Assembly (NCBI GenBank): GCA_018268935.1
Contig: JAFDVS010000078.1
Span: forward strand, 23,462-87,461
From: Acidobacteriota bacterium
GTDB lineage: Bacteria; Acidobacteriota; Terriglobia; Bryobacterales; Bryobacteraceae
Direction of reading: 5' to 3'
Length of the DNA stretch: 64,000 nt
Shown piece after piece: positions 63,272-64,000 of this stretch. Under the pieces are notes generated by a model. That model was not told where the DNA came from and did no database searches. It saw only the letters and a list, made by a program, of their open reading frames with translations. Positions within the stretch are counted from its first letter, which is position 1; every line of letters starts with the position of its first letter. Both the position numbers and the translations under genes were made by a program.

Positions 63272-64000
63272 CTAGGCGAGGATCGAGTGCATGACTTCGC
63301 CATGCACATCGGTGAGGCGGAAGTCGCGCCCGCTGTAGCGGTACGTCAGCTTCGTATGATCGATCCCCATCAGGTAAAGGATGGTGGCGTGAATGTCGTG
63401 AACGTGGGCCGGCTTTTCGATCGCCTTGAATCCAAAGTCGTCCGTAGCTCCATAGATCGTGCCGCCCTTCACCGCTCCGCCCGCAAGCCACATCGTGAAT
63501 CCGAATGGGTTGTGATCCCGCCCGCGCCGGATGCGCTCTCCGCCGCCACCCACTTCCCGCACCGGAGTGCGCCCGAACTCGGAGCCGCAAACTACCAACG
63601 TGTCGTTCCAAAGCCCGCGTGATTTCAAATCCTTGACCACCGCGGCAAACGGCTGATCGGAGTTCTTCGCATTCACCTTGTGCGCCAGGATATCGGCGTG
63701 CGCATCCCAGGGGTCACCCTTGGCGTAATAAACCTGCACCATGCGAACTCCCTTCTCCACCAGGCGGACCGCTTGCAGGCAGCCTCGCGCGGTGGAGCCT
63801 TCGCCGTATAGATCAAGCGTCGCCTGCGATTCCTTGCGGACGTCGAAGACCTCGGGAGCCTCGGTCTGCATGCGGTAGGCGACTTCCATGTTCTTCAACA
63901 CGGCTTCCACTTGCGCGTCCTCGCCGGCGTCCTGTTTGTGGATGCCTTCGAGCTTTTGCAGGAGGTCCATTTCACGGCGCTGCTCGGCGAGTTCGAACTT
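63272..64000 (-). CDS. DUF1501 protein, 3' part only (cut by the window end)
   Basis: The open frame runs from the window edge to 63272 and encodes about 242 residues of the C-terminal half of a DUF1501 protein. It has the typical VRMVQVYYAKGDPWDAH, SEFGRTP, GRDHNPFGFTMWLAGG and DIHATILYLMGIDHTKLTYRYSGRD blocks, in which histidines and aspartates resemble sulfatase-fold metal sites. DUF1501 proteins often pair with DUF1549/DUF1553 cytochrome proteins in Planctomycetes and Acidobacteria, which would lie outside the window. The true start is upstream of 64000. Confidence 0.88.
   Translation of the reverse strand, partial: KFELAEQRREMDLLQKLEGIHKQDAGEDAQVEAVLKNMEVAYRMQTEAPEVFDVRKESQATLDLYGEGSTARGCLQAVRLVEKGVRMVQVYYAKGDPWDAHADILAHKVNAKNSDQPFAAVVKDLKSRGLWNDTLVVCGSEFGRTPVREVGGGGERIRRGRDHNPFGFTMWLAGGAVKGGTIYGATDDFGFKAIEKPAHVHDIHATILYLMGIDHTKLTYRYSGRDFRLTDVHGEVMHSILA

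Noticed and set aside
1..64000. tRNA, rRNA, CRISPR, transposon or prophage features
   Set aside because: I looked for repeat arrays, cloverleaf-like segments, transposase or integrase motifs and found none that I could support.

Overview
The window looks like chromosomal DNA from a GC-rich acidobacterium, most likely of the Solibacteres/Bryobacterales type. The evidence is the gene content: very large Oar-like TonB-dependent receptors without SusD partners, DUF1080 and DUF1501 proteins, PEP-CTERM proteins, several ECF sigma factors, a Ser/Thr kinase beside an ECF factor, ankyrin/cytochrome fusion proteins, Tat-exported sulfatases and many exported hydrolases. I see no rRNA, tRNA, CRISPR array, insertion sequence, integrase or phage module. 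The taxonomic call is an inference from families, not from a marker gene.

Layout. 1-6.7 kb: DUF1080 hydrolase, a stand-alone AraC DNA-binding domain, cysK with an Rrf2 regulator, an ECF sigma factor, an ankyrin/heme-c/alpha-toroid protein and a PhoPQ-related hydrolase. 6.7-14.3 kb: RNase R, an adenosine-specific kinase with an epimerase-like protein, a PrsW-type membrane protease, a PQQ-type propeller and a TadZ/CpaE-like ATPase. 14.3-21.1 kb: an ECF sigma factor divergent from a membrane Ser/Thr kinase that is translationally coupled to a sulfatase, then a SYLF protein and a YbjD-type nuclease. 21.1-28.4 kb: an Oar-like receptor coupled to an oligogalacturonate lyase, a frameshifted TIR-like gene and a large esterase. 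28.4-37.9 kb: PEP-CTERM protein, PilC/GspF protein, oligopeptidase B, a carbamoyltransferase/oxidoreductase pair, a 460-bp noncoding stretch with hairpins, a second PEP-CTERM protein, an ECF factor and a peroxiredoxin-like protein. 37.9-48.5 kb: lhr, a PhoD-like phosphatase and a methyltransferase in a coupled operon, a beta-lactamase-like protein whose start codon overlaps that of a divergent glycosidase, and an ECF factor. 48.5-64 kb: M28 peptidase, a small exported protein, an HGSNAT-like acyltransferase, a minus-strand operon of TonB receptor, DUF4139 and GHL6 glycosidase, a divergent sugar-acid dehydratase, a BNR protein, an orphan HyuB, a Vgb-like propeller and a truncated DUF1501 gene.

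How it fits together. The dominant theme is capture and breakdown of plant-type polymers: two receptor-led groups, an oligogalacturonate lyase, glycosidases, esterases, a sulfatase and an arabinonate-type dehydratase. Much of this machinery carries Sec or Tat signals. Four ECF sigma factors, one kinase, an Rrf2 regulator and an AraC fragment supply regulation. Genes alternate strand often, and most convergent pairs touch or overlap. Several genes carry a TAnnnT box only 6-9 nt before the start codon and no Shine-Dalgarno sequence, which suggests leaderless transcripts.
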